Source of the DNA: an uncultured Colwellia sp.
GTDB lineage: Bacteria; Pseudomonadota; Gammaproteobacteria; Enterobacterales; Alteromonadaceae
Direction of reading: 5' to 3'
Assembly: GCA_913058145.1 (NCBI GenBank)
Contig: CAJXQM010000028.1
Span: 1-36,416, forward strand
Length of the DNA: 36,416 nt
The notes under the pieces were generated by a model. The model searched no databases. It was given only the letters and a program-made list of their open reading frames with translations, and had not been told where the DNA came from. Below are positions 1-10,279 of the stretch, piece after piece. Each line of letters begins with the position of its first letter. The stretch's first letter is position 1. The position numbers were made by a program, and so were the translations under genes.

Positions 1-48
1 TCTACACCTCTCTATTCGTCGGCAGCGTCAGATGTGTATAAGAGACAG
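1..48 (+). other. Illumina Nextera adapter remnant (non-genomic)
   Basis: Bases 1-7 match the end of the P5 flow-cell oligo and 8-15 (CTCTCTAT) match an i5 index. Bases 16-29 match the Nextera read-1 linker, and 30-48 are the 19-bp Tn5 mosaic end used in tagmentation libraries. The four blocks are contiguous and in library order. Genomic sequence starts at about position 49. This is a contig-end artefact, not a transposon in the organism. Confidence 0.98.
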
Positions 49-242
49 CTATTAAGGTCTATAACTTTTAATAAAACACCTGATAGGACCAGTATAGAGT
101 AGCCAAAATATATTTGTCGTTATTAAAATAAATTATCTTTTATAATTCAATGTATTAACAATCCATTAAATAAATTTCAAGTGAACTAATGTTTACATAA
201 AATTAATGATAACTAGGTAGCGTATTTTGCGGCGTATAAAAT
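49..242. other. AT-rich intergenic stretch downstream of purA
   Basis: I see no convincing coding frame, RNA gene or repeat in these roughly 190 bases between the adapter and the purA terminator. The composition is strongly AT-rich with stops in all frames. It is probably the truncated spacer to the next gene, which lies off the contig. Confidence 0.6.
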
Positions 243-269
243 AAAAAACCAACCCGAAGGTTGGTTTTT
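243..269 (-). terminator. Rho-independent terminator of purA
   Basis: A 6-bp GC-containing stem (CCAACC / GGTTGG) closes a CGAA tetraloop on the plus strand (TTCG on the minus strand). It is flanked by A6 on the left and T5 on the right, so it can act in both directions. It lies about 25 bp after the purA stop and ends the minus-strand operon. Confidence 0.9.
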
Positions 270-293
270 AGAGTGATTATAATCATTTAGTAA

Positions 294-1610
<1,317 letters not shown>

Positions 1611-1620
1611 TCAGGCGAGG

Positions 1621-1649
1621 ATTCTAACAAATATAGATATTTAGTCCAA
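1621..1649 (-). promoter_or_regulatory. sigma70 promoter of purA
   Basis: Minus-strand -35 TTGGAC (1644-1649), 17-bp spacer and -10 TAGAAT (1621-1626) lie about 30 bp upstream of the purA ATG. Hexamers and spacing are close to consensus. No PurR-type palindrome was recognised. Confidence 0.7.
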
Positions 1650-1736
1650 GAAAAAATGTATTATTTTTCTTATGATTTTAAAATAATCTATTAAGTTAAG
1701 TAGTTAGGGTTAGTCTTTTTTACAATTAAGTCTTTA

Positions 1737-1922
1737 TTATTGTGATAACCAAATAACCATTACGCCCAATAACAGAACAAACAAACCTATATTCCTGATA
1801 TCTGTAATGGGTTGCTCTGCTAACTTAAATAAATACGTACGCCATTTGTTTGGAAATAACGCAGGCGCTAATCCCTCGATAATGAGCACTAAGCCAAAGG
1901 CTAGCAATAATGTGTCTATCAT
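1737..1922 (-). CDS. DUF2065 small membrane protein (YjeT-like)
   Basis: A 61-residue protein with two hydrophobic segments (about residues 4-22 and 44-59) joined by a short polar loop containing NKWRTYLFKLAEQP. Size, topology and position between hflC and purA match the DUF2065/YjeT family. Its function is unknown; proximity to HflC suggests an inner-membrane role but does not show one. The start is ATG with a strong GGGGGA ribosome site. A hairpin terminator at 1950-1977 separates it from hflC, so expression depends on read-through or on a weak promoter in the short gap. Confidence 0.85.
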   Translation of the reverse strand: MIDTLLLAFGLVLIIEGLAPALFPNKWRTYLFKLAEQPITDIRNIGLFVLLLGVMVIWLSQ

Positions 1923-1949
1923 AAATCATCCCCCAAGAGTATTATGCAT

Positions 1950-1977
1950 AAAAAAGCCAGCAATTCAGCTGGCTTTT
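1950..1977 (-). terminator. hairpin terminator between hflC and the DUF2065 gene
   Basis: Stem GCCAGC / GCTGGC with a 6-nt loop, flanked by A6 and T4, so it is potentially bidirectional. On the minus strand it sits about 25 bp after the hflC stop and about 30 bp before the DUF2065 start. Confidence 0.8.
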
Positions 1978-1999
1978 ATTCAAAGTAATAACATCGTTA

Positions 2000-2887
2000 T
2001 CACTTTTTAGCGCTACTACCATCTTTTAAATAATGGAAGAAGTCACTATCAGGCTTAACAACCATGATATCGCTTTTACTATTAAAGCTTTTTTCATAAG
2101 CCTCAAGACTACGGTAGAAACGATAGAACTCAGCATCTTTGGTGTAAGAATCAGAATAAATTTTAGCGGCTAATGCGTCACCTTCACCCCGTGTAGTGAA
2201 AGCATCTTTCTGTGCTTCAGCTAACATAACCGTTACTTTTGCATCAATTGTTGCACGAATTATTTCAGCTTGCTCTTGACCTTTTGAACGATGCTCTTTA
2301 GCAACAGCAGTTCGTTCAGCGCGCATGCGTTCATAAATAGAGTTACTTATCTCAGTAGGTAAGTTAATCGCTTTAATACGTACATCAACCACTTCAATAC
2401 CCAAGTCTTCACGGCTACTTGCAGCGCTTTCTAACGCTTTAGTCATAATATCGTCACGATCGCCAGAAACAATCTCTTTGATAGTACGATTACCAAACTC
2501 AGTTCTTAAACCATTATTCACTTTTTGTTTAAGTAACGCACGAGCATTATCTATTGATCCCGAGGTTCGAAGGTAATAAGTAGAAAAATCAACAATGCGC
2601 CATTTTGCAAAAGAATCGACTATAAGATCTTTTTTCTCAGATGTAACAAAACGATCTGCTGCTTCATCTAAGGTTTGAATACGGGCATCAAGTTTTCTTA
2701 CTGACTGAATAAATGGAATTTTAAAGTGTAATCCTGGTTCAAATACCATCATTTCACCTGTGTCACTATTTCGTTTGATTTTAGAGAACTCAAACACAAT
2801 ACCACGTTGACCTTCATAAATAACAAAGACTGATGAAACGACTAGTACAAGTAACAATGATATTATTGCAATGGAAATATTTTTCAT
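2000..2887 (-). CDS. hflC: HflC, SPFH/prohibitin-family FtsH regulator
   Basis: HflC forms the HflK-HflC complex around the inner-membrane protease FtsH and modulates its access to substrates. The 295-residue product has one N-terminal membrane segment (about residues 5-24), then the SPFH domain starting at YEGQRGIVFEF, and a long charged helical region rich in Ala/Glu/Lys (RMRAERTAVAKEHRSKG), as usual for the family. The length is typical. It starts 3 bp after hflK, so the two are translated as a pair. A terminator follows its stop. Confidence 0.96.
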   Translation of the reverse strand: MKNISIAIISLLLVLVVSSVFVIYEGQRGIVFEFSKIKRNSDTGEMMVFEPGLHFKIPFIQSVRKLDARIQTLDEAADRFVTSEKKDLIVDSFAKWRIVDFSTYYLRTSGSIDNARALLKQKVNNGLRTEFGNRTIKEIVSGDRDDIMTKALESAASSREDLGIEVVDVRIKAINLPTEISNSIYERMRAERTAVAKEHRSKGQEQAEIIRATIDAKVTVMLAEAQKDAFTTRGEGDALAAKIYSDSYTKDAEFYRFYRSLEAYEKSFNSKSDIMVVKPDSDFFHYLKDGSSAKK

Positions 2888-2890
2888 ATG

Positions 2891-4057
2891 CTAGTTGCTC
2901 CCACTGTTGAATCTATCACCACGATTTGATGATGAAGATGGCGCTGTATTATTACTTTGCTGGCTCACCGGTGCATAAGACTTAACCGCTGTATTATTAC
3001 TGTTAGTAGCGTTTTGCTGTTGCATGATCTTATCTAAAGGTAAGTACATCATATTATTACCACCTTCTACATCAACCATAACTTTACTGGTATTACTGTA
3101 GACTTTTTCCATTGTGGCAATGTATAAGCGTTGACGCGTTACTTCAGGAGCAGCTAAATATTCAGGTAAGAGCTTATTAAATTTCGCTACTTCACCTTCT
3201 GCATCTAGAACAGTTCGTGATTTATAGGCTAAAGCTTCTTGTTCCATACGCTTCACTCGGCCACGTGCACGCGGTTCAATACCACGAGCATAAGCTTCTG
3301 CTTCACGTAAAAATCTAACTTCATCTTCTTGTGCCGAAATAGCATCATCAAACGCATCTTTCACTTCATTTGGCGGACGTGCATCTTTAAAGTTAACATC
3401 AACAATAATTAAACCTAGGTTATAAGGTTCGATGATCTTCTCTAGCTCCTCCCATACGCTTTGACGTATAGCTTCACGACCACTTGTTAATATGTCATCC
3501 ATAACGGCATGACCTACAACATAACGAAGCGCGCTATCAAGTGATTGGTTTAAACTGTCATCGGCATTAGTTACACTAAACACATAATTACGCGCATTTA
3601 CAACGCGGTATTGTATTTGCATTTCTACGCGAACAACATTTTCATCTTGCGTTAACATAAAGCCTGAAGAGGGCATATCACGCGTACTTTGCATATCAAC
3701 CGGAATGATGCGGTCAATAAAAGTCCACTTCCAATTGATACCAGGATCAACCGTACCTGAATACTGGCCAAAACGAAGTACTATACCTTTTTCAGCTTCT
3801 TTAATGGTATAGAAACCACTAAACGCATAAACAACTATAGCGATAATTAGCACTAAGCTAATACCTATAGTAGAAAGGTTTTTACCTGACGGAGATGAAC
3901 CGCTAGTAGATTTTCCATTACCTTTCCCTCCAAAAATCCCACTGACTTTTTTACCTAAATCATTCAGTAATTCGTCTAAATCTGGTGGTCCTTGGTTTTT
4001 GCCGCCTTTATTTTTCCAGGGGTCTTTATCATTATTCCCCGGTTCATTCCAAGCCAT
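2891..4057 (-). CDS. hflK: HflK, SPFH/prohibitin-family FtsH regulator
   Basis: HflK is the partner of HflC in the periplasm-facing cage around FtsH. The 388-residue product has a Gly/Lys/Pro-rich cytoplasmic N-terminus (DPWKNKGG), a membrane segment at about residues 62-81, an SPFH domain from about 85, a helical coiled region, and an Asn/Ser/Gln-rich disordered tail. ATG start with an upstream GGAG. It is tightly coupled to hflC (3-bp gap). About 190 bp separate it from hflX; that gap contains only a weak AAACGG/CCGTTT hairpin (4127-4147), so hflX-hflKC read-through is plausible. Confidence 0.96.
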   Translation of the reverse strand: MAWNEPGNNDKDPWKNKGGKNQGPPDLDELLNDLGKKVSGIFGGKGNGKSTSGSSPSGKNLSTIGISLVLIIAIVVYAFSGFYTIKEAEKGIVLRFGQYSGTVDPGINWKWTFIDRIIPVDMQSTRDMPSSGFMLTQDENVVRVEMQIQYRVVNARNYVFSVTNADDSLNQSLDSALRYVVGHAVMDDILTSGREAIRQSVWEELEKIIEPYNLGLIIVDVNFKDARPPNEVKDAFDDAISAQEDEVRFLREAEAYARGIEPRARGRVKRMEQEALAYKSRTVLDAEGEVAKFNKLLPEYLAAPEVTRQRLYIATMEKVYSNTSKVMVDVEGGNNMMYLPLDKIMQQQNATNSNNTAVKSYAPVSQQSNNTAPSSSSNRGDRFNSGSN

Positions 4058-4245
4058 GGTGTTCTCCGCTAGGTTATTAAATTAGTATTGTTATTCGTTC
4101 AACAAGGTTTTCGACAAACGCTTAGAAAACGGTAATTTTCTCCGTTTATATAAGGTATGAGGAAGGCAGAGTTGACGTATAATATTTATATTCATTCTAT
4201 GATAAAAAAATTTGTTTTATAAGACTCTATATGAGTATTAACATA

Positions 4246-5532
4246 TTATTTTACAATAAATTGCTCTATTTGATTAGTATTTTGTTTTACCAATCTGTTC
4301 CACTCTCTTTTTGGTAACTTAACGACTAGATGACAAATACCTTGTTCATCATAATATTCATCTTTAATACAATTTAACTTGTATAATATACCACGTAATT
4401 TTCCTTCACTAGGCGGTATCGCTAGTTGTTGCTGTACAACATGGTTACCCAAACGTTCAGCCAAGGCGATAAAGAATAAATCGACACCTATATTAGCTTG
4501 CGCTGAGAGCCAAACTCTTATCGGCCGACCTTGATCATCACGATCTATTCTTGGTTCAATATCATCTAGCTTATCAATTTTATTACAAATAATTAGCTGT
4601 GGAACATCATCTGCCTCAATTTCTGCTAATACAGATTCAACTTGTTCAATATTTTCACTACGTCTATCATCAGAGATATCAACAATATGCAGTAATAATT
4701 CAGCTTCGCGAGTTTCAGTTAATGTTGCTTTGAATGCCGCAACTAAATCATGTGGTAAATGACGAATAAAACCCACGGTATCAGCCAAAATAACACCGCC
4801 AACACCGTCAATTTCAATACGTCTTAGCGTTGGATCGAGTGTCGCAAACAATTGATCAGCTGCATAGACTGCTGATTGAGTTAACACATTAAATAACGTC
4901 GACTTACCAGCATTGGTATAACCAACTAATGACAAGGTTGGCAATTCAGCCCGAGTTCTTGCACGTCGACCTTGTTGTCGTTGTTTTTCAACTTTTTCTA
5001 AACGTTTACGAATATTAACGATCCGATCACGTAATAAACGTCTATCAGTTTCTAATTGTGTTTCGCCCGGTCCACGTAAACCAATACCACCTTTTTGTCT
5101 TTCTAGATGAGTCCAACCTCGAATTAAGCGACTACTGATATGTCGCAATTGCGCCAGCTCTACTTGTAATTTACCCTCATGGGTACGCGCCCGTTGAGCA
5201 AAAATATCCAGAATTAGCGTAGTACGATCTATGACTCGGCATTTACACAATGCTTCAATGTTTTTTTCTTGGGATGGAGATAAGCTATGATTAAATAACA
5301 CCACGTCAGCTTTAAATAAACGAACCGCGTCAGCTATTTCTTCCGCTTTGCCTGAACCAACAAAAAATTTGGGGTCGGGAGTACTTCGCTTACCAGTGAC
5401 AACCGTTAATTCGTTGACGCCAGCAGAAGAGACTAACATTTTGAATTCTGTTAAATCTTCTCGTGTATTCTCATCAGGGAAATCTAGGTGAACAAGCACT
5501 GCTTGTTCACCTGCTTGGTAACGATCAAACAA
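4246..5532 (-). CDS. hflX: ribosome-associated GTPase HflX
   Basis: HflX is an Obg/Era-related GTPase that binds the 50S subunit, splits stalled ribosomes in heat-stressed E. coli and takes part in ribosome rescue. The 428 residues contain the HflX N-terminal domain, the linker signature GGIGLRGPGETQLETDRR (about 148-165), G1 GYTNAGKST (204-212), G3 DTVG (251-254) and G4 NKID (317-320). The start is TTG: the following residues FDRYxAGEQAVLVH match the E. coli N-terminus exactly in register, and no upstream ATG fits. It lies about 50 bp downstream of hfq, as in E. coli. Confidence 0.97.
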   Translation of the reverse strand: MFDRYQAGEQAVLVHLDFPDENTREDLTEFKMLVSSAGVNELTVVTGKRSTPDPKFFVGSGKAEEIADAVRLFKADVVLFNHSLSPSQEKNIEALCKCRVIDRTTLILDIFAQRARTHEGKLQVELAQLRHISSRLIRGWTHLERQKGGIGLRGPGETQLETDRRLLRDRIVNIRKRLEKVEKQRQQGRRARTRAELPTLSLVGYTNAGKSTLFNVLTQSAVYAADQLFATLDPTLRRIEIDGVGGVILADTVGFIRHLPHDLVAAFKATLTETREAELLLHIVDISDDRRSENIEQVESVLAEIEADDVPQLIICNKIDKLDDIEPRIDRDDQGRPIRVWLSAQANIGVDLFFIALAERLGNHVVQQQLAIPPSEGKLRGILYKLNCIKDEYYDEQGICHLVVKLPKREWNRLVKQNTNQIEQFIVK

Positions 5533-5585
5533 CTGCGTTAAGCCTATCTATTTTCATGAAACACATTCTCAGTATTGAAAATGGG

Positions 5586-5831
5586 CTATTCGTCCGAATC
5601 TGTATGATTAGCCATAGGAGCTGTGTTTACTGCACGAGCAGGTACTACAGTTGAAATAGCATGTTTATAAACCATTTGACTAACCGTATTTTTCAATAAG
5701 ATAACAAATTGATCGAATGATTCTACTTGTCCTTGTAGCTTAATACCATTGACTAAATATATGGCTACTGGAATACGATCACGACGTAAAGCATTCAAAA
5801 ATGGGTCTTGTAAAGATTGACCTTTTGCCAT
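5586..5831 (-). CDS. hfq: RNA chaperone Hfq
   Basis: Hfq is the hexameric Sm-like RNA chaperone that binds U-rich 3' ends and A-rich sequences and promotes sRNA-mRNA pairing. I place the start at the ATG at 5829-5831 ([11 protein letters not shown]), which has AGGAG 7 bases upstream. An upstream in-frame ATG would add 15 residues foreign to the family. The 81-residue product carries Gln8 and the Sm1 core, with VYKHAIST (Sm2, proximal face Lys/His) intact. The acidic C-terminal tail is short compared with the 102-residue E. coli protein. It is relevant to the two U-rich candidate sRNAs near 34.1 and 36.1 kb. Confidence 0.97.
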   Translation of the reverse strand: MAKGQSLQDPFLNALRRDRIPVAIYLVNGIKLQGQVESFDQFVILLKNTVSQMVYKHAISTVVPARAVNTAPMANHTDSDE

Positions 5832-5884
5832 TATATGGCTCCTTTTTTTTATTATTAAGTAATTAATCAAAAGCATTTTGACTA

Positions 5885-5912
5885 ATAATAACTGTTAATT
5901 GTACTCATCCAA
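5885..5912 (-). promoter_or_regulatory. candidate hfq promoter
   Basis: Minus-strand -35 TTGGAT (5907-5912), 16-bp spacer and -10 TATTAT (5885-5890) lie in the gap between miaA and hfq. An overlapping alternative, TTGGTT-N16-TACAAT, lies just upstream. A-rich leader sequence follows. E. coli hfq also has promoters inside miaA, so this need not be the only one. Confidence 0.4.
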
Positions 5913-5980
5913 AGTATATAACCAATTAATTATACACCAAAATTTTAATATTGCTTAATAATAGCAATTATATCTTATAT

Positions 5981-6958
5981 TTATAATTGTGATTGTGATT
6001 GTGATTGTGATTGTGAACATTTACTAACTAATGATAAAACTTGTGACAGATTTGTTTTATCACCTGTGGTTAGCCAATGTAAATTTTGCCAACTACGCAG
6101 CCAAGTTAACTGTCGTTTAGCTAATTGCCTAGTGGCACAAACACCACGGAAAACCATCTCTTTATGATCAAATTCGCCATTAAGATATTGCCACATTTGT
6201 CGATAACCAACACAACGTATAGAGGGTAAGTTATCATGTAAATCACTTCGGGCTTTAAGTTTTATAACCTCTTGCTCAAACCCTTGATCTATCATTTGCT
6301 GATAACGAAATTCTATTCTGGCGTGTAACGTATTACGTTTTTGTGGTGTTATGGCAAATTGTAAAATATCGCCAGCCAACTTAGTACCTTTAATTTCAGT
6401 TAACTGTGTTAACGTTTTACCCGTTAACCTAAACACTTCTAATGCCCTAGTAATGCGTTGGGGGTCATTTGGATGTATTCGTTTTGCGGAGATACTATCA
6501 ACTTGCTCTAATTGTTCATGCATTGCCTGCCAGCCATTTTTCTCGGCTTCTAATTCTATTTTTTCACGAATATCACTGTTAGCCGCTGGCAAAGGTGAAA
6601 TACCTTCAATCAAACTTTTAAAATACATCATTGTGCCGCCAACAAGTAAAGGTATACGGTTGTTAGATCTAATTAGATCAATTTCAACTAAGGCATCCTG
6701 ACAAAAATCAGCTGCTGAATAACTTTGCGTAGCATCACGAAGATTAATTAAACGATGTGGATACTTCGCCAATTCTTCGTTAGTTGGTTTAGCCGTACCA
6801 ATATCCATATCACGATAAATTAATGCTGAATCAACACTAACAATGTCGCATGGCAGTGCATCACACAAGGCCAATGCTAAAGCAGTTTTACCCGACGCAG
6901 TTGGCCCCATTAAACAGATAACAGGGGGTTGCTTTATTGATGAACTTTTATCCGACAC
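5981..6958 (-). CDS. miaA: tRNA dimethylallyltransferase
   Basis: MiaA transfers a dimethylallyl group to the N6 of A37 in tRNAs reading UNN codons, the first step towards ms2i6A. The 325 residues begin with the P-loop GPTASGKT (18-25), followed by the [20 protein letters not shown] segment (here [14 protein letters not shown]) and the [14 protein letters not shown] motif. The 3' end is a hexanucleotide microsatellite that encodes [10 protein letters not shown] directly before the last residue. It lies 3 bp after mutL, so the two are translationally coupled. Confidence 0.97.
   Translation of the reverse strand: MSDKSSSIKQPPVICLMGPTASGKTALALALCDALPCDIVSVDSALIYRDMDIGTAKPTNEELAKYPHRLINLRDATQSYSAADFCQDALVEIDLIRSNNRIPLLVGGTMMYFKSLIEGISPLPAANSDIREKIELEAEKNGWQAMHEQLEQVDSISAKRIHPNDPQRITRALEVFRLTGKTLTQLTEIKGTKLAGDILQFAITPQKRNTLHARIEFRYQQMIDQGFEQEVIKLKARSDLHDNLPSIRCVGYRQMWQYLNGEFDHKEMVFRGVCATRQLAKRQLTWLRSWQNLHWLTTGDKTNLSQVLSLVSKCSQSQSQSQSQL
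5987..6016 (+). repeat. hexanucleotide microsatellite (TTGTGA)5 at the miaA 3' end
   Basis: Five perfect tandem TTGTGA units, read on the plus strand, encode five Ser-Gln dipeptides at the MiaA C-terminus. Copy-number change would keep the frame and alter only the tail length. Confidence 0.95.
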
Positions 6959-6961
6959 TGA

Positions 6962-8878
6962 TTAACTCTTATTTGTTTGTAACGTAGCCTTTAATTGCTT
7001 AATTTCAGATGTGAGGTCAAGGGGAACAGAATTCAAGAGCATAATCTCGATTAATTCATCTGATAACTCTTTTTTAGCACTCAACCACAATGCTTGTGAT
7101 TGCTCTATACTATATTCATTGGCAACCATTATATTAGCAATAGCACAAACAATATCGCTATGAAAATCAATATTTTGATTGTAGCTGTCACTATTTATTT
7201 TTGATAATAAGGTATCGATGATAGTAATAAAGCTGGCACTCACGTCGCGGTCGCGCAATATTGCGGGAAACTGTCGTATTTGCAGTTGTAGTTTGCCGTT
7301 AGTGTTATTTTGAATGACACAAATGATACCCGCTAATTCAAGCAGTGCTTGGTGGTTTTTTATTGTACTCATTTGTTGCTTGGAAAGCGTTAACACAACC
7401 GGTAATAATAATGGCTGGCTGACTAAATTAGCGGTGGAATTAAATCTGTTTTGCTGCCAACTCTTGGTTATTTTACTTTTATTAATCTGATAGGCCAACT
7501 CAAAAACAGATAACAGGTGTAAGCTATTTTGATGCTGAAAAACACCGTAACCACCTTGTTTAATCGCGAGAAAAAAATACCCTTCCGACTTGTCACTGTT
7601 AGCTAACACAGATGAATTTTCCTCTAAGCTTTTCTCTTTATGCTCAACGGCAACCACAGGCGTCATTAGTTGTTGGTAATTCTGAACAGCTGCCCTAGTG
7701 AACGAATCACGTTGACCATAGTTGCCTTTGGCCCCATTAGGCTTATAAGCAGCTTCCTTAACTTGCTGCAAAGGCTGAATATAATCTGGACGTGTGTATT
7801 GCATATCATCTACGCTAGGCGTTTCTGAAGGTATCGTTGATGACGTCGTTTGCGCTTCATGATTAAGCTCTACATCTAACGAATCACTTGTTAGCGCCTT
7901 GTGGCAAACTGAATAAATAAAATCATGTACATAACGACTTTGATGAAAACGCACTTCATGCTTGGCCGGATGCACATTCACATCAACCTCTCGATAGTCA
8001 AGCGCTAAAAACAATACAAATGCTGGGTAGGTGTCTGATGGTAATAAATTGGCATACGCTTGACGGATAGCATGATTAATTAACTTATCGCGCATCATAC
8101 GTCCGTTGACATAACTATAACTGAGATCATTTTGATTACGGGCGAAATTCGGTTTAGCAAGCCAACCCGTAAAACGCATATTATCGTGCTGGCAATCAAT
8201 TTCAATGGCATGGTCTATAAACTTTTGCCCGCATATCATCGCAACACGCTTAGCATGTAGTGCCTTATTGGTAACCGCTCGATATTGACGGATAGTTTTA
8301 CCGTTATGAGTTAATGTAAAAGTGACATCAAAGCGTGCTAACGCAATACGACGAATAACCTCATCGATATGATTAAATTCAGTTTTTTCAGTACGTAAAA
8401 ATTTGCGACGAGCTGGCGTATTAAAAAATAAATCTAATACTTCAATGGTTGTTCCGTCAGGATGTGCCGCAGGAGTAATGGTTACTGCCATATCGCGACC
8501 TTCAGCATTAGCTTGCCAAGCAGTATCTTGATTTTTAGGTTTAGAGGTTAACGTTAAGCGTGCCACTGAACTGATACTTGCCAACGCTTCACCGCGAAAA
8601 CCTAAACTATTAATCGCTTCTAAATCATTAATGCTTTTTATTTTACTCGTTGCATGTCGACTAAGTGCTAAGGTGAGTTCTTCTTTAACAATGCCTATGC
8701 CATTGTCTGCAATACGAATACGTTTAACGCCACCTTTATCCACGTCAATATGAATAACGGTAGCATCTGCATCTAAGCTATTCTCAACTAATTCTTTAAT
8801 AACTGAAGCAGGTCTTTCTACCACTTCTCCAGCAGCAATTTGGTTTGCTAAACGCGCAGGTAGTATTTCAATAGTCAT
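6962..8878 (-). CDS. mutL: DNA mismatch repair protein MutL
   Basis: MutL is the ATP-dependent matchmaker that couples MutS mismatch recognition to downstream nicking and unwinding. The 638 residues contain the GHKL ATPase: ANQIAAGEVVERPASVIKEL with catalytic Glu29, DNGIGI, and GFRGEALASISSV. The transducer motif NGRMMRDK and the HPAKHEVRF segment follow. A variable Gln/Ser-rich linker (about 335-430) precedes the C-terminal dimerisation domain. I see no DQHAxxE metal-binding endonuclease motif, as in other Dam-type gammaproteobacterial MutL proteins. ATG start; 36 bp after amiB and 3 bp before miaA. Confidence 0.97.
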   Translation of the reverse strand: MTIEILPARLANQIAAGEVVERPASVIKELVENSLDADATVIHIDVDKGGVKRIRIADNGIGIVKEELTLALSRHATSKIKSINDLEAINSLGFRGEALASISSVARLTLTSKPKNQDTAWQANAEGRDMAVTITPAAHPDGTTIEVLDLFFNTPARRKFLRTEKTEFNHIDEVIRRIALARFDVTFTLTHNGKTIRQYRAVTNKALHAKRVAMICGQKFIDHAIEIDCQHDNMRFTGWLAKPNFARNQNDLSYSYVNGRMMRDKLINHAIRQAYANLLPSDTYPAFVLFLALDYREVDVNVHPAKHEVRFHQSRYVHDFIYSVCHKALTSDSLDVELNHEAQTTSSTIPSETPSVDDMQYTRPDYIQPLQQVKEAAYKPNGAKGNYGQRDSFTRAAVQNYQQLMTPVVAVEHKEKSLEENSSVLANSDKSEGYFFLAIKQGGYGVFQHQNSLHLLSVFELAYQINKSKITKSWQQNRFNSTANLVSQPLLLPVVLTLSKQQMSTIKNHQALLELAGIICVIQNNTNGKLQLQIRQFPAILRDRDVSASFITIIDTLLSKINSDSYNQNIDFHSDIVCAIANIMVANEYSIEQSQALWLSAKKELSDELIEIMLLNSVPLDLTSEIKQLKATLQTNKS

Positions 8879-8914
8879 AGTACGGTAATGCTCAAAAACT
8901 GTCTGTTCAAAAAA

Positions 8915-10255
8915 TCATCCCGCTCGAGGAATTTTCAGGGTTTGTCCAATGCGTAACGTATTAGATTTCAATTTATTTACCAATTTCAATTTCGTCATTG
9001 AAACATTATAGCGATGCGCCAGCACCGATAAAGAATCACCACTACGTACTTGATGACTTTTATAACCAACGGCAGCCAAATAACTGCCCGTTAATGGGTG
9101 CGCCATAAAATAATTACGAATACCATGGTGAATGGCTTTTGCTAATGAGTGCTGATGTTTTGACCAGGTTAGGTTTTTCTCTTCTTTATGATTAGAAATA
9201 AAGCCAGTTTCAACTAATATTGATGGAATATCAGACGATTTCAATACGGCAAAATTACCATTTTGAGGCGTTCTTTTATGCATGTGAGTGACTTTTTTTA
9301 ACTGGGATATCACTTTATTTGCTACTCCAAAGCTAACCCCTAAAGAATGCTCTTTACTCATATCAGCCAAGGCCAAAGCTAAATGACTGTCTGACGTGTT
9401 TTTTATAACGCCACCCCCACCACCTAATAATTCTGATTTTTTCTCCCTCTTTAATAACCATCGAGCGAGTTCAGATTCAGCACGTTTTTGTGTTACAACC
9501 CAAACAGAAGCACCGTTAGGCCCTGAAGTACGAAAAGCATCCGCATGAATTGAGACTAAAAAATCAACATGGTTTTTTCTTGCTAAACTAGTGCGACGAT
9601 TTAAATCGACATAATAATCGCCAGAACGGATCATAACCGCTTTCATACCTTTTTCTTTATTGATTAAGGCTTGTAGCTTTTTAGCTATTGCTAAGGTCAC
9701 TCTTTTCTCATAAGTGCCTTTAGCACCAATAGAACCAGGGTCTTCACCACCGTGACCCGCATCAATTCCAATAATAATATCACCTAGGCTGACTTTAGGT
9801 TTAGATACCACCTTGACGGCATGGCTTTTATCATATAAATCAACGACTAGTCGATCACCATATTGTCCTGCCGGTGCTAAAGGAAAAACAGTTAGTTGGT
9901 AAGATTTTGTCAACTCTAACACTAAGCGAGTGCTCGATTTTGATTTGGCGTTACTGGTTCGAAATAGTTTAATACGAGGATCGTGACTCGCTAATTTTTT
10001 CAGAGCAACCGTATTTTTAGTATGACTAAAATCAATCACTAAACGGTTAGGCTTACTTAAGCTAAAATATTTATAAGTAGGTTTACTTTTAAGGTCGAAA
10101 ACAAGGCGAGTATTTTCTGGTGCTGGCCAAACACGAATACCATCAATACTATTTAATGACGAAGCATTATTGGCGGCAACATTATTTACTATCAATGATG
10201 CCACAGCCATTATTAGCCAAAGCAATCCTAGAAACAATAGTGATGACACCCGCAT
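8915..10255 (-). CDS. amiB: N-acetylmuramoyl-L-alanine amidase AmiB/AmiC type with LysM
   Basis: A periplasmic zinc amidase that splits septal peptidoglycan during daughter-cell separation. The 446 residues comprise an N-terminal hydrophobic export signal (about 4-28), an AMIN domain (about 36-140), an Amidase_3 domain with zinc and catalytic residues His168 (DAGHGG), Glu183, His237 (SIHADAF) and Glu349 (LVETGF), and one C-terminal LysM peptidoglycan-binding domain (about 401-444). The family is normally regulated by an EnvC/NlpD-type activator through a helix that blocks the active site. The position between tsaE and mutL matches E. coli amiB. Confidence 0.95.
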   Translation of the reverse strand: MRVSSLLFLGLLWLIMAVASLIVNNVAANNASSLNSIDGIRVWPAPENTRLVFDLKSKPTYKYFSLSKPNRLVIDFSHTKNTVALKKLASHDPRIKLFRTSNAKSKSSTRLVLELTKSYQLTVFPLAPAGQYGDRLVVDLYDKSHAVKVVSKPKVSLGDIIIGIDAGHGGEDPGSIGAKGTYEKRVTLAIAKKLQALINKEKGMKAVMIRSGDYYVDLNRRTSLARKNHVDFLVSIHADAFRTSGPNGASVWVVTQKRAESELARWLLKREKKSELLGGGGGVIKNTSDSHLALALADMSKEHSLGVSFGVANKVISQLKKVTHMHKRTPQNGNFAVLKSSDIPSILVETGFISNHKEEKNLTWSKHQHSLAKAIHHGIRNYFMAHPLTGSYLAAVGYKSHQVRSGDSLSVLAHRYNVSMTKLKLVNKLKSNTLRIGQTLKIPRAG

Positions 10256-10279
10256 ATGTAACCTTTGAAAATTTTAACG

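Noticed and set aside
1..48. A Tn5/transposon end at the window start
   Set aside because: The mosaic end is preceded by an i5 index and P5 oligo sequence, so it is a sequencing-library adapter and not a genomic mobile element.
5832..5876. An N-terminal extension of Hfq from an upstream in-frame ATG
   Set aside because: The 15 extra residues are unlike the family, and the AGGAG ribosome site points to the ATG at 5829-5831.
6351..6701. Opposite-strand open frames inside miaA, nnr, queG, psd, rsgA and others
   Set aside because: They lie entirely within well-supported genes, lack family motifs and ribosome sites, and show the composition of antisense shadows.
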